Shown: one piece after another, positions 4,758 to 5,008 of the stretch
Layout of the letters: each line of letters starts with the position of its first letter
Numbering within the stretch: position 1 is the first letter of the stretch
Assembly: GCA_028704195.1 (NCBI GenBank)
Contig: JAQVLL010000181.1
Location: 1 to 5,008, forward strand
Direction: 5' to 3'
DNA: 5,008 nucleotides
Origin: Smithellaceae bacterium
GTDB lineage: Bacteria > Desulfobacterota > Syntrophia > Syntrophales > Smithellaceae
Translations under genes and position numbers: made by a program
The notes under the pieces: generated by a model
The model's input: only the letters and a program-made list of their open reading frames with translations
Told to the model about the DNA's origin: nothing
Databases searched by the model: none

Positions 4758-5008
4758 AGTGAGTTTCCCGTTAAAGTAGAGGATATCAGCCAGGTTAAGA
4801 AAAAAATGTCTTTTGAAATACCCTGGGCTGTCGTCCAGGATGAGCTGGACAGCGTTTATCGCGATATTGGCAAAAAAGCTAAAATAAAAGGGTTTCGCCC
4901 GGGTAAAATTCCCCGCAAGATCCTGGAAAATTATTATAAGACCGATGCCGAAGGAGAAACCATAACCAATATTGTCAATAAATACTACTGGCAGGAACTG
5001 GATGAGCG
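4755..5008 (+). CDS. tig: Trigger factor (tig), 5' part; runs off the window
   Basis: Ribosome-associated chaperone, in most bacteria also a peptidyl-prolyl isomerase, that binds nascent chains at the exit tunnel next to ribosomal protein L23. Only 84 codons are present. They carry the start of the N-terminal ribosome-binding domain: VKVEDISQVKKKMSFEIP at about 6-23, then KIKGFRPGKIPRKILENYY at about 43-61, containing the GFRxGxxP ribosome-docking signature (46-53). The frame is open to the window end without a stop. It starts with GTG behind a strong ribosome binding site and probably shares the transcript of tRNA-Leu. In many bacteria clpP, clpX and lon follow tig, but that lies outside this window. 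Confidence 0.95.
   Translation, partial: MSEFPVKVEDISQVKKKMSFEIPWAVVQDELDSVYRDIGKKAKIKGFRPGKIPRKILENYYKTDAEGETITNIVNKYYWQELDE

Overview
This looks like an ordinary housekeeping stretch of a Gram-negative bacterial chromosome with middling GC content. The best guess is the Desulfobacterota/'Deltaproteobacteria', perhaps Syntrophus-like. That guess rests on protein style (a DUF4124-type N-terminus fused to a soluble lytic transglycosylase domain, and a membrane-anchored ComEA-like protein), on folP, acpS, tsaE and lysC lying in one run, and on a tRNA-Leu placed just before tig. It is inference from remembered gene neighbourhoods, not from a search.

Positions 1-3553 hold a tight plus-strand run of five genes: folP (dihydropteroate synthase, 5' end unresolved or outside the window), acpS (holo-ACP synthase), tsaE (ATPase for tRNA t6A37 synthesis), lysC (aspartate kinase), and a small membrane-anchored helix-hairpin-helix protein resembling ComEA. 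Gaps are 9, 29, 3 and 3 bases, so they are probably one operon with its promoter upstream of the window. The genes serve unrelated core tasks: folate, acyl-carrier activation, tRNA modification and aspartate-family amino acids. lysC carries a near-perfect internal Shine-Dalgarno and an in-frame ATG at codon 247, the arrangement known to produce a separate regulatory beta subunit.

On the minus strand, positions 3548-4177 encode an exported lytic transglycosylase. Its stop codon overlaps the end of the plus-strand operon by 6 bases, tail to tail. A good sigma70-type promoter lies so close to its likely start codon that the mRNA may be leaderless.

From 4255 to the end, on the plus strand, there are tRNA-Pro(GGG), a 236-base AT-rich spacer with small inverted repeats and a consensus promoter, tRNA-Leu(UAG), and the first 84 codons of tig (trigger factor), which runs off the window.

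I see no mobile element, CRISPR array, defence system or new multi-gene system. The two observations most worth following are the nested lysC start and the possible leaderless transglycosylase mRNA.
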